DNA of 64,000 bases from Ampullaceana balthica (Eukaryota; Mollusca; Gastropoda; Lymnaeidae). The notes below the pieces were generated by a model that worked only from the letters and a program-made list of their open reading frames with translations, did not search any database and was not told the DNA's origin. This document shows, piece by piece, positions 1 through 12,823 of this stretch; position 1 is the first letter of the stretch, and each line of letters opens with the position of its first letter. Both the position numbers and the translations under genes were made by a program. The stretch spans positions 806,556-870,555 of the forward strand of contig CALYLW010000177.1 of assembly GCA_944989445.1 (NCBI GenBank), written 5' to 3'.

Positions 1-1694
1 ATATCTTAATCAGGTCCGCGCATATTTAAACTTAATTGATAAAGATGCATTTTACACCTTAATGTGCCCGACATGGGCATTTTCATTTGTTATAAGACTT
101 ATAAGTTGCTTATGATATCAATTGGTCTTAACTTGTATTTATTAAATTAAGCATTTGATCGATTTTTGATTAAAGTTCAAGTGACGCCTCTAACTCAGTT
201 TTAAGCTTTTAAAATCCGTACCCTTCAATTTCATTACTCAGTAAAATTAAAACTAAAATTCTAGGATAAGTAAAAAAAATCCTATATCCATTACCGTGAT
301 TACCTCAGATTACCTGTCGCGCCGTGTGCTACCGCTGTTTACTATTGTCCCTTACCTTGATGACCTCGTATGGCAGGCCGGGAAGGTAGCGTGTTGATGT
401 CAAGCGACAACTTCCGGTTTTCAACTTCGAAAGTTGTGAAATGATAAATGAAAGGAAACTAAATATTGTTACTGGTGACGGATATTTACTTTAGAATGTT
501 ATAAATATAATATAAATCTAATATATCTGCTGTTTTAGTTTTATGTGACTATTCGTCACATTGATGTGCATAGGTAGGGCATTGTTTTGTATTACTTACG
601 TTCAAAAACATACACATCCCTAAACACAGTGGCCGCCATTTTCTCCACTAACTACTGAAAAAAAGGAATCAAGGAAGCGGCACGTCTAAGACTATTTTGT
701 TATGTTCAATAACTGTTCGATAATCAGTAGGAACTCACCCAGTTTGCATTTGGTTTTAAATTATCCGTAACAATTTATTGAATGTACTACACCTGAATAG
801 TTTCAATTGTAGAAAATACCCTAGGTCAGCCTACATTACAATTTACATCAATTCAATTATCAAAATCAATGGGTCAATGTCATGATCAATTCAAATTTAT
901 TTCAATTTAATTATTTTTAAATCTTAATAATATTATTTTTTATTACTATACTCTATAGTATAGTCATAGTATTCTTAGTGAAGTATCATTTACAGAATAG
1001 TAAGTATATAATTTATATACTAATAGTAATACTAGTACTAGTAAAGTAATAGGCCTCTAACTCTAATAATACTAATATCCCTATGAGTACTATTACTATG
1101 ACTATAGACTATGGCAGACTATGCCTATACTATAATAGTATAATAGTAAATAGCCTATAATAGGCTATTTTAATAGTTAGGACTTAGGCTAGGGATAAAG
1201 CCTAGAGTGAAAACAAACCTACATTACATTGCCTATGCCTACATGCTGGACTGGAAATGTTATGACAGTTTATTAAATTAAGTCTAGAAAACAATTCAAT
1301 ATTAATTGAGCTTAATTGTCTATTATTTTTTTTATATTTCATGTCTATGTAAACTATGTTTAATTTAAGCATTCTAAATCTTAATACAACTAATAAGTAA
1401 AAAAACAACTTCATATTAATGTTGTTTATACACTAGGCTATATAATAATATACATTACATTATACATCCTTTCTGAAGTTTATGTGCTATTTTTTTATTT
1501 TTGATAAAATCATGAACAATTAAATGAATGAGTATGATAAGAAATATGAAATACCATTTATTTTTGTTTGTTAGTATGCAGTTGGTTTCAGTGATCCAGA
1601 GAGTTTCACATGCTTTTAGTTGATCAAATTATTAACTTAATTTTAACATCTTTTTGTTGTATATATTTATTCTAAGATTCTTTTTCATTATTAG
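1..1694. other. Upstream region of the protein 4.1 gene; possible promoter or 5' UTR
   Basis: No coding ORF is supported here. Positions 300-700 are less AT-rich than the surroundings and contain an ETS-like motif (AACTTCCGG, 409-417) and a YY1-like motif (GCCGCCATTTT, 632-642). Both are common near animal promoters, so a promoter or non-coding first exon of the 4.1 gene may lie here. From about 880 to 1200 the DNA is low-complexity AT with many TAATA/TAGTA words. The first coding exon is preceded by a splice acceptor ending at 1694, so at least one upstream exon must exist; I could not place it. Confidence 0.3.
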
Positions 1695-1721
1695 GTATCA
1701 GATGATAAAAATTCAAGAAAA

Positions 1722-1829
1722 ATGAGTAATAAATCCCCACAGAAGCAGCCGCCAAGTAAGCCATCTGGTAAAACTGTCACATGCAATGTGTATCTTCTAG
1801 ATGGGGAAAATGTAGAAATCGCTCTTGAT
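1722..1829 (+). CDS. EPB41: 4.1 coding exon 1: N-terminus and start of FERM lobe F1
   Basis: Encodes 36 residues beginning MSNKSPQK and running into the first FERM strand ([19 protein letters not shown]). The ATG at 1722 has A at -3. The exon opens earlier, after the acceptor ending at 1694, and the 27 bases before the ATG are open in frame, so a longer N-terminus starting in an unseen upstream exon is possible. Donor is gtaagt; end phase 0. Confidence 0.85.
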
Positions 1830-4800
1830 GTAAGTGGAAAAATAAGTTACTACACCATGCAGGCTAATGAGCAGTCATAGCCAATCATAATTTAAATCTT
1901 AAAGCCATCAAAGAATTTGGAAGTATGTTGTAAATATTATTTTGCATTCTTATAAAAAGTTGTGAAATTTAACATTAAATTAAAGATAAATTTTTCATGG
2001 CATAAAGAATTTTATCTTTAAAAAAAAACTTCTTTTCATTTTTACTCATGAGTTGAAAATAACTTTTTCAGAAAAATGATATTGGGAGAGCATTATTTGA
2101 TAAAGTGTGCACTCGTCTGGACCTTATTGAGAAAGATTACTTTGGTCTTACATATACAGATGACAGAGGTCCTTCACATTTAAAAGTAATGTTATAAAGT
2201 TTTATTTTTTAAATGTGCAATTTAAATATATCCACATAAAATACAATATGTTTAATAAATATATGTACATCATTTTTTTACTTGTCAAACTTAAAGTTTG
2301 TAGACATAACCGATCAGCAATCTTTTAATTAAAATAACTTATCCTAATCCTAAGTCACTGAATTTGAATATGCTTAAAACAGGTTTAATTTTGCCATTAA
2401 AAAATCTGATGTAATCTTTGTATTTTATTTATAAGAAATTCATGTGTTTTGTTTTTACATTCTTTTAGTTCTGGTTAACTATGGATAAGAAAATTTCCAA
2501 ACAGAAAAAAACGTAAGTCATATTAGAATATGTTTACCAATGTTTTATTAATTTATTTTTAATGCACAAAAAAAATTATATATATATAGATATATACATG
2601 TGTGTGTGTGCTTTGTCTTTATTTTCCCTTTAAATTTTATGTATGAAAGAGTAACATGAAATATAATTTTTTTGTAGGTGGTGCTTGGGTGTTTGAGTTT
2701 GCTTTGAAGTTCTACCCACCAGATCCTAATCATTTGAGGGAAAGCCTTACAAGGTATGGTGCCCAGACATAATATTTTAATAGTGTTTTTATGACTTAAC
2801 ATTACAACAAAGAATACCTTACAGCTCTGTAAATAAATATTAAGTTTCCAGGCTGCTTAAACAAATAAATCTTAACTAGGGCACAGACTGAAAAAAATCA
2901 TTATTTTAATTGTTACTGTTTGATACTTGAGTACTTAACATGGTTTGTTTTCTCTATAGGTGGTTAGTCGTACTTCAAATTCGAAGAGACTTGTTGAGTG
3001 GAAGGTAACATTATCTTTTTATTTAACTGTTAGGTGTTAGGTTGGTCATTTAAAAAAAAATGATCTAATAGAATATTGGAAGATCTTTTTATAACTAATT
3101 TTTGGCTCATCTACTTTTTAATTTAAAAACAAAATTTAAAAACTCTTTTGTTGGACTTCCCATTTCCCTCTGATGGGGAAGATTAAGAACTATGGGACTA
3201 TCCATGCCCTTGAGAGTTGGATTGCTAGTTTGAAACAAGGGCAACACTCACTACAGATAGGTTATCTGTTCTTGGTTGGGGTGGCCCTCTTGGTCTTGTT
3301 TATTGAGTTAGTGCCTGACGTGTTTAGGGTTGCGGTTGGTGTCCCAGAAAGCAGCTTCATGACCAGAGAGTATAGGTTATCCCAGGGTGGCAGGGTGGGT
3401 CACTATGAGTTTATGTTGGACAGGCTGCTGAATTTTAGTCCTGAAATACATCAGATAGTGTTATGCCTTGAACTAATCTATCTTGTGGTCTTAAGAATGC
3501 AGTGTAAGTTGCCCTTAAGTTCTAGTATAAATAAAACAGATCTTAAGTTGACTTAAAATTTTTGAGATGCATTTGAATAATAAGTTATCACTGAAAATTC
3601 TTTGAAGAAAAGTGCTCTAGTAAAGCAGAAACCAATTGATGATCATTAATTACTGTTACTAACATTAATTTATTTTTGGAAAATGATGTCTAATATTTAT
3701 GTTAGAAAAATGAGTTTGATGTCTTCTGTTAAAAAATGCTCTAGATGTACTGTTTTACAAATTGCTTGAACTTTAAAATTTACTTTTGTGATGAAAATAA
3801 ATTCATATCATGTATCTATTTTTAATTAAATATCTTAGTTGTAAAGAGAACTTATCATCTGTTGCAATATTGATCTATAAATAGTATTCTTATATCTTCT
3901 GTGTTTAAATTTTATAAACTATTTGTGTTTATGGAATAAGATTTGTAAATTATTTGAATTTTTTTAAAACAATAATTTGAACTCAATGTTTTAAAAAAAT
4001 TCCTGCTCTTTTTGCTGCTACAAAAAAATCTAAATTTATTTCAGAATACCTTGCACCTTTAGCACCTATGCTTTACTCGGCTCTTACAATGTTCAGGCAG
4101 ACATGGGGGAGTATGACCCCAATGACCATGGGTCATCCTGGGATTATATCAAAGACATGACCTTTTCTCCCAATCAGACACCAGACCTCCTTGAGAAGAT
4201 TGCAGAGCTTCACAAGCAGCACAAGTAAAATAAACTTTAAAATATTGCCTTAACATTATGAGAATTTCTAAGTATTCACCAGTGAAACAAGAAATTAATT
4301 CTAATGTGTAATAAGTCAAGAAACGATTACTTTGCTTATGTTAATGATTATTTTCCTAGTAATTGTGCTAAGGAATATTTATTTGTGTTTAATTCGCTGT
4401 ATGAATGTTTGATTGCAGAGGTCAGACACCAGATGAAGCTGAAAAGAACTTCCTGGACAATGCTAAGAAACTAGCAATGTATGGTATTGATATCCACAAA
4501 GCCAAGGATTCAGACAACAATGCCATAATGATTGGAGTATGTTGCAGTGGTATCCTCATATACAGGGATAAGCTACGTATCAACCGTTTTGTCTGGCCTA
4601 AAATACTGAAACTATCCTACAAGAGAAACCACTTCTACATCAAAATTAGGCCCGGAGAAGTAAATTTTGTTATTTTTTAAATATTGTGGTCATTTTAGAT
4701 GCATCATCGGAATAAACATTACAAATTTTCTAGTTGATAATTTTTTGTTTAAAATCTTATATTACCTATTGCAATACAGTGGGACCCACTTAACTCGAGC

Positions 4801-7800
4801 CCGGTTAACTCATCAGCTCTATTAAGTAGACTTTTTTTATTGGAACCGCCAAATTCTCTCTTTTCTTTATCTTTGCATTTTTTCATAGGTTAATTCGATT
4901 TTTTTTAAGTCGCCGAGCCCTAATATTTCAAGCCCAAAAGAGTGCCAAATTTGCAACTTAACGTCGGTTAGCTCGATCCCCGTCTGGTTGCCTAGCAATG
5001 CACTTTGGCATTTTTAGTTCAAAACAGTGTTGACATCTCGCTTTCTTCGAGACTTCCGGCTATTGTGTGATTCTACGAGATTTCAATAAAAATTACCAGA
5101 TGTTTTTACTTTAAATTTGATTCCGTGTGTGAATTAGTTTGAGTATGTATTCACCAGAGGTACTCGAAAATCGCGTTAGCGGTCTTTAATCCGTCATTAT
5201 TTCGCAGTGCATGTTATATTATTATTAAACTTAATTCATTTTCTGATGCATTAATCATTTTATTTTTTAAGATAAACGAATATCTTTAGAAAAGAAAAGA
5301 AAGGTTTGTATCGAGAATCGACGGTGGTTTTTAAATAATTAAATAAAAAATTATTATTCTTTTAAAAGTTTGTTGTTTTATTACCAGGATACGTGACTGT
5401 GACTAACACGCGCGTGACGGTGAAATCAAATCATTTTCTTAATATTCCAGTATATATATAATATACTGTCATCACTGTTGTAGGTCGAATAAGGAATGAT
5501 TTTTTAAAATATTCGATTAGGTCTAACACACAGTGCGCCTTTGATGTGATCAACGGTCAAGGCCGCATTTGTTACTATTTATATTAAAAGTTACACATAT
5601 CATTTGATTGACGGAGGAAATTCGAGTGCAGTCTCATAGTGACAGATATCCTGCACGTCAAAAGCATTAAACTTAAAATTACCATATTGATATGTTTATT
5701 ATTTTTTAATTCGCCGATTCAACTGGCATTGCAAACGCGAGCGGCGGTGACATGCCACGCCACATGCGCCATGGGACAAGGCGAGGTGAAAAATTTGACC
5801 TTAGTTTTAACGCATGGGCAGACAATTATAAACTGGTAACTTTTTTTTTATTAAATGGAATCGAAACATGACCACAGAGACGTAATCAAAGTCATTTACT
5901 TCGGCAAAAAAAATATATATATAAAAAAATTCCAGACTATTCATAACTTTTCCCAACTTTCAAGACCGGGAAAATTATTTTAAGAATTCCCAACTTTTTC
6001 CCGACTGAGTGGGAACCTTGGGTTATATTTAAACGGTCCTTAAAAACGAACGGTCTTAACCTTAGGAAAGAGCGAAGAAATATTAGGGTCTCGATATTCC
6101 GATACGATTCCGATTAATCGTCCCATCACTAATTAACGCACATCATGTATATAAAGAAATTTCAAGCGCATGTTAATATTTTGCCGCCATATTGGTTTTC
6201 GTTTAACTCGACGATCGGTTACCTCAGCGCCATTTTCCATACCCCAACGCCGTCCAAACCGGGTCCCACTGTACAATGTTTATGTTTATTAAGTTTAATT
6301 ACAATTTTAAAAAATATAGATATTACTAACGTTTATCAACATTTTATGAGATGGGTTTATTTATATTTATTAACTGTACCCCAGCGAATTAAATTTTTAA
6401 AATTTTTTACTGTTGTACAAATCCTCGTTCTTAAATGTAGAGTTTTTTCTTGCTAGTGAGCTCTTGGGTTTCAAGTTATGAGTTAACATTAAAAAAAATG
6501 TTTCAAATTTCCAAGATTGACTAGTTTTTAAAACATAAATTTAACTTCCAAATATATGGTTTCATGCCTCACCATTATCAAGAAGAAATGTCATTGGAGT
6601 AAAACACCATTCTAAATTTGAGTTTATCTACATGTTTTAGCTGGAGAGGAATGAAGCTACAATTATGTTCAAGTTGGACAATCACAGATTAGCAAAACGA
6701 TTGTGGAAAACCTGCGTCGAACATCATGCCTTCTTCAGGTATTTTAAAATATTCAGGAATTGTTACGTTTATATTATATCAAAACAACATTGTAACATTA
6801 ACATGAAGTGTTACAAAAATGTCTTCTGAAATGTAAAAAAAAATTTTAACTTATAAAAAATACTCTCTCAAAACTGTTAAAAAAATATTCTTTTTTTACA
6901 TTTAGGTTGCGAGAAGCTGAAAAACCCAACAACAATGTGTCGTTTCCAAGATTTGGTTCTAAGTTCCGCTACTCTGGGCGAACACTGTACCAACAAAGAC
7001 AAACTGCAGCACTTTTGGATAGGCCTCCTCCATTTTTTGAACGCTCACAGCCTGCCAGGAATTCTATGCCTGATGCCAATAATCGCTCTCGTAGCATGGA
7101 TGAACGTAAGTTTTTCTGTGGCCTCTTCTTAGTTAATAATCAAATCAAAGGTTTTTGAAAATATGGGTCATATTTAAACCTCTTTAAACTTTGTTAGGCT
7201 TGAATAGAAATAATCTTTTTCTCTTTGGTTGAATGAAAATAAAATTGAATTTGCCATACATAGAAAATTTTGTGATATTTTTTAGAAATAAGTGGCCCAT
7301 ATTTTAAGAACTTTTGACTTTAATAACTATTGAATTATAAACACCTCTTTGTTTTCTTTAACATTTTGGGCCATAAAGGTGATAAAAAAAAAGGGTAAAA
7401 AAAACTATGGACTCTTATTTGAACTTTGACTGGTTTCTCCTGAATGACATTATTTTCAGATTTATCTTAAAAAGTGCTGTGAAGTGTCCAAATAATAATC
7501 ATTAGTCCAGTTTGGAATTCATTGTGGCCAAGAAAGTCTCTTAAAAAGGCCAAAGACATCGCCGCGTTTATTAAAATATTTTCATGTTTTAGTGGGAATA
7601 CGCAGAAGCAGAGATGATGACAGCTTCTATGACCCTTATCATAGAGCAAGCAGAGATTATGATACAAGAACATGGGCTGATGAAAAGAACAGAATGGATA
7701 GAAAAAGCGTTCCTACTGGTACTCTATGGATTGTAAACTAATGATAGTTTGGACATCTTTCCCCGTGTTTTTTTCCCTCATACTTTTTTTCATTGGACAA

Positions 7801-10800
7801 GCTTTTTTTGTCTTATTTATTTTATTCTTTGCCAAATTGTTTAACATATATTTTGTATCATTGAGCTTACAGGGGATATAATTTCTTTGCCTGATTATTA
7901 TTATTATTATTATTATTGCCTCTTTGATTTTATATTAATTTAAAAGCTTTTAAAAAAAAATTTCACATTGATATTTCTTAGTGCTCATATATTTATATCT
8001 TAATGTTATAACTTTTAATTGAAAGTTAAATAACAGATCCCATTTAGTTTTTATTTTTAAATTCTTGAAAGTATTTTCAAAATTTTCAATCTCATTCCTG
8101 TAAGAAAATTTACTTCAAAATTTCCAATTAAAAAAGTAAATGCTAATAAAAAGAGATTAACTCTACCATTGGTAAAGGAGAAATTTTTTTAAATTCAAGT
8201 ACAAGTTTTTTTAAATCTTCAAAATTAAAAATAACTGCTTCGCATTGAAGATTACTTGTGTGATAGAGAGTTGATATTTAGAAGTTGTTTGTAAGGTGTT
8301 GTGACTTTCTTTTTTTAAAAAAAAATAATCGTGTGTTTGTGTACGCTTTTCAAAAAGAGCTTTATGATTATTAAAGACATATAAACTATTAGTTGGATTG
8401 TTCCAAGAATTCAGTGTTCAAATGAATATTTCACCTTAAATTGAACTCTGATTTCAAATACTTAAATTTCTTTAACTTATTTCTGCTTTGCCTTTTATGA
8501 AGTTTTGTTGTTTATAATTTTTGATGTAAACATCCCAGACTCAGTGCATGCCATGATTGTCCTTTCTTCTTACTTTTAATATTTATTTGTATATATTGTC
8601 TTTTTCCCCACTGTGTGGTACATAAATATATATTGTCTATTCTCTAATTGTGTATTCTTTAAATTAAACAAATTTTAGATTTAAGATTTAAAGAAAATTT
8701 GTTAAGTTTCCCTAAATTTTGTTAACATTATCTACAGAATGTGTTTCTTATATTATTGGATTAAATACTTTTCCATGAAATCAATACCAAACAATTTCAC
8801 AAGTCTGAAAATGAAATTCTAGTTCATTGTGGAACTTATGTTTATTCCTATTAATATTTACATCTCACACAAGATTTACCATTTAAAAATTTCTATTGTC
8901 AGCCTTGTCTACTATCGGCAAAGATGGTGGTGACAATCGTAGGCTCAGCAGTGACACTCTACAAAAACGCCCACATGATGCTCCTGACAAAAAGGTAAAG
9001 ACAACTTTAGTGTGGAAGAATTGGGAGTTTTCAATGTCGATGAGATTGATTTGTTACATTTGTTTAATGTTACCTTTGATAAGATATATTACAAGGTTAT
9101 TACAAAGTAAAGACAATTTTTATCTTAAATTTAGTGTGGAAGAATTTAGAGTTTTCAATGTTGATGATTTATTTAAGGTTACCTTTGATAAGATTATATT
9201 AAAGGGTTATGTTTTTAAAAAAAGTCAATTCAATGATTAAAAAAGATGTTTCTTTATCTAATTTGATCAAGATTATCGTTAAAAATACACTTTAGGGTTG
9301 AGTTATTTTTTAAAGAAGGGCCAATCGATGATTAATTAACATCCAGTGGTAAATCTAGCTTTAGGGACCAATATTTTTGCTTTTGATTGTAATATTAATT
9401 TCTGTTTTGTTCCCCCCATAACAGAAAGATTTTGATGGTGTGCCACTATATGATGAAACAGGAAAGCCAATTTTTGAAAAACCTGTGTACAATGAGGATG
9501 GCAATGTGATATTTGATGAGACAGGCAGACCCATCGATCCCAAGGATGCAGAGTACGGAAATGGAAAACCACTGTTAGGTGAAGATGGGAAACCCTTGTA
9601 TGATAAGGACGGCCAGCCTCTGTTTTACAAGGATGGCCACAGAGTTGTGGGTAAACCACTATTCGATGACTTCGGCAAACCCATTTGTGACAGGAATGGA
9701 AAACCATTGTATGGTAAACCGGTGTTTGGAGTACCAATTTATGACAAGGAAGGTAGACCATCCGTTGATGCTGATGGCAACACTTTGTACCTCAGACCTG
9801 TCGACGGGCAACCTGTGTGTGATAAAGATGGCAGGCCACTGTATGATAAGAATGGCAAACCAATTTACCACAATGAAGCCACGCCATTCTTCAATAAGGA
9901 AGGAGACCAGATGCACGGCCAACCAGTCTACGACAAAGATTCTCAACCCATCTACAACAATGATGGCCGACCGGTGTTTGACAAGGAGGGCAACCAGTTC
10001 TATGACGACGATGGGAAGCCATTGAATGATGGCAGCGGCAAGCCACTGTACAACAAACCGGCTTGTGATAAGAACCGCAAGCCACTGAATGACAGGGAGG
10101 GTAGACCACTCTATGGTAAAGATGTCAAGCCGTTGTACTGGGAGGACGTCTACGACAAGGACGGCAAGCCTTACTTCGGCAAGCTCTTTGATACTGCCGG
10201 AAAACCTCATCCCATTGGATCTAAGGTGAGTTTACAATTGAAACTGTTGACTGTGATGAAACCTTTATCAACATCTGTAACATTACATGCTTGTAAAATT
10301 ACATGTTTATATGATTCCTTTAAAATCTTGATAACAGCCTCTTATTTTGCAGACTGTAACATTTTTATAAAAAATCATTGGGATTCCTAGCCTTCATAAT
10401 TAAACTAATGAAACAAATTTTATGACAGTGACAAGGAAATAACTTTTATGTCAGCCTTAATTTGTTGAGGTGCTTCTACAATTTGGCTAATATTCTTACA
10501 TGTGTTTACATTAATATTCTTACATGTGTTTACATTACTCTGGACAAATCTTTGCCTTTTGTAAATGAGCTTAAAACTTAATGTGAGAAATTTCTTGTTT
10601 AAAAAGATGAAACAAATCACTTTAGCTAAATGCTACACTTTTTTGTTGGATGTTGCTTAAATTACACTTTTTTGCTAATCACATACAACGTAGTTATCTG
10701 TTTTTTTTAGCTTGTCAATTTTTTTTAAATTCCAAGAATGTATAAAATTGTAAACTCTAAAATTCTTTTTTTTTCCCCAGAATAAATACGTAACCGAAAC

Positions 10801-12762
10801 TTTAGCTAATTTAAATTCTTTGGATGTCCCCCTTTTTTTTGTTGACCTTGATTAACTGATAATGTATTTTGTCTTTTGTCTGGTTCCCATGAATTCAGCC
10901 ACCTGACACCCCCAACAGAGATGCCATTCCCTTGTATGATGACAGTGGTAAGCCTCTGTACAGCCAGCCAGTCTACCAACAGATTGGCAAACCCCTCTAT
11001 GATGCCAAGGGCAAGCCATTGTTCTCCAAAGACGCCAGAGACATTGGGAGGCCCTTGGTGGGCCCCGACGGCAAGCCCTTGGTTGGCAAGGACGGCAAGC
11101 CATTGTACTTTAAAGATGGCTCTAAAGTTGTTGGCAAACCCTTGTTTGATGAGGACGGTCAGCCAATATGTGACAAAGATGGCAACCAGTTGTATGGACA
11201 GCCGTGCTATGGTGTGCCCAGTCTTGACCCGGATGGCAGGCCTCTGTTTGACACAGATGGTAACCCACTGTACTCCAGACCTTTTGATGGAGACCAGGTG
11301 CGAGACAAAGATGGTAGGCCACTGTTTGGTCCTGATGGCAAACCTTTGTACCATGACGATGGCAAACCTTTCTTTGACAAAGCCGGCCACCACCTGCACG
11401 GCAAACCTTTGTATGATAAAGACGGCTTACCACTGTATGATGACGACGGCAGACCAGTTTATGACAAAGATGGCAACTCCTTTTTCGACAAAGATGGCAA
11501 TCCTATATTAGACAAATCTGGCAAGCCACTTTATGCCAGGCCAGCATGTGACCAGACAGGCAAGCCTATCAAAGATAGGGAAGGGAAACCTTTGTTTGGC
11601 AAAGATATTAGACCTCTGTACTGGGAGCAGGTCTATGACAAAAATGGAAAGCCTTACTATGGGAAACTTTATGAGCCCCAAGGCAAACTCCACCCGTACG
11701 AACTTGAAGGCAGCAACAAGGTTAATAGTTTCTCAATACTACCTTTCTATATAACAACCTGGCTTGTGGTTAATTGTTTCTCATGACCATCTTTTTATAA
11801 CAACCTTGCTTGTGGTTATAACTTTCCTCAATATCAACCTCATATATAACAACTTGGCTTTGGTTAATAGTTCCTCAATACCATCCTTGTATATAACAAC
11901 CTAACACCTGGTTTTGGTTCTAACTTTCCTTACTATATACCTCATATATACCAACCTGGCTTTTGGTTAATACTTTCTCAATAACACCCTTTTTTGTAGT
12001 AATCTAGAATCTGAGACTTAAATCTAATTATATTTTTTATTATTTGTTTACCAAAATTAAAATATCACAGTGGTCTTCAAACATAAAATGATTCCATCTC
12101 AAAGGAATAATATCAAAGTAACATCAAAGCATAAAGAGATTTTTTGATGACATGTTGAATGTAGGATAGCAAACTTATCTGAAGACCATTTCTCAAAGAC
12201 ATTTACCTCAAGTTCAAAATAATAATCTTTTTATTCTGTTTGTTGATCAAGAATTCTTTAAAAAAAAATTGTTTTGTTCAAATTTTCCATTCATAAAATT
12301 TAAATACTGGCTCTTTTTTTCTGCACCATATCATTTTCTAATGGATACGATTCATGTATTAATTTCTTTTCTTCACAGCATATTTATATTTTTCCATATA
12401 CAGTCGAAACCGCTTATGTCGACGGCGTTGGGGTATGAAAAATGGCGTCGACATAACCGATGATCGAGATAAAACGAAATCCAATATGGCGGCAAAATAT
12501 TAACATGTGCTTGAAATTTCTTTATGTACATGATTAATTAGTTAGCGTTAATTAGTGATGGGATGATTTATCGGAATCGTATCGGAACCCTAATATTTCT
12601 TCACTCTTTCCTAAGTCTAAGGTTGTAATGACCGTTCGTTTTTAAGGACCGTTTAAAATTTAAATATAACCATGGTTCCCACTCAAGAAAACGGGAAAAA
12701 GTCGGGAATTCTTAAAAATAAATTCTCGGCCTTGAAAGTCGGGAAAAGTTATGACTAATCGG

Positions 12763-12823
<61 letters not shown>

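Noticed and set aside
5639..6456. 66- and 103-codon ORFs in pogo-like copy 1
   Set aside because: No similarity to transposase and not conserved in copies 2 and 3.
9336..11693. Long antisense and alternate-frame ORFs over the octapeptide exons
   Set aside because: Shadows caused by the regular codon pattern of the repeat-coding exons; the sense frame is fixed by splice phases.
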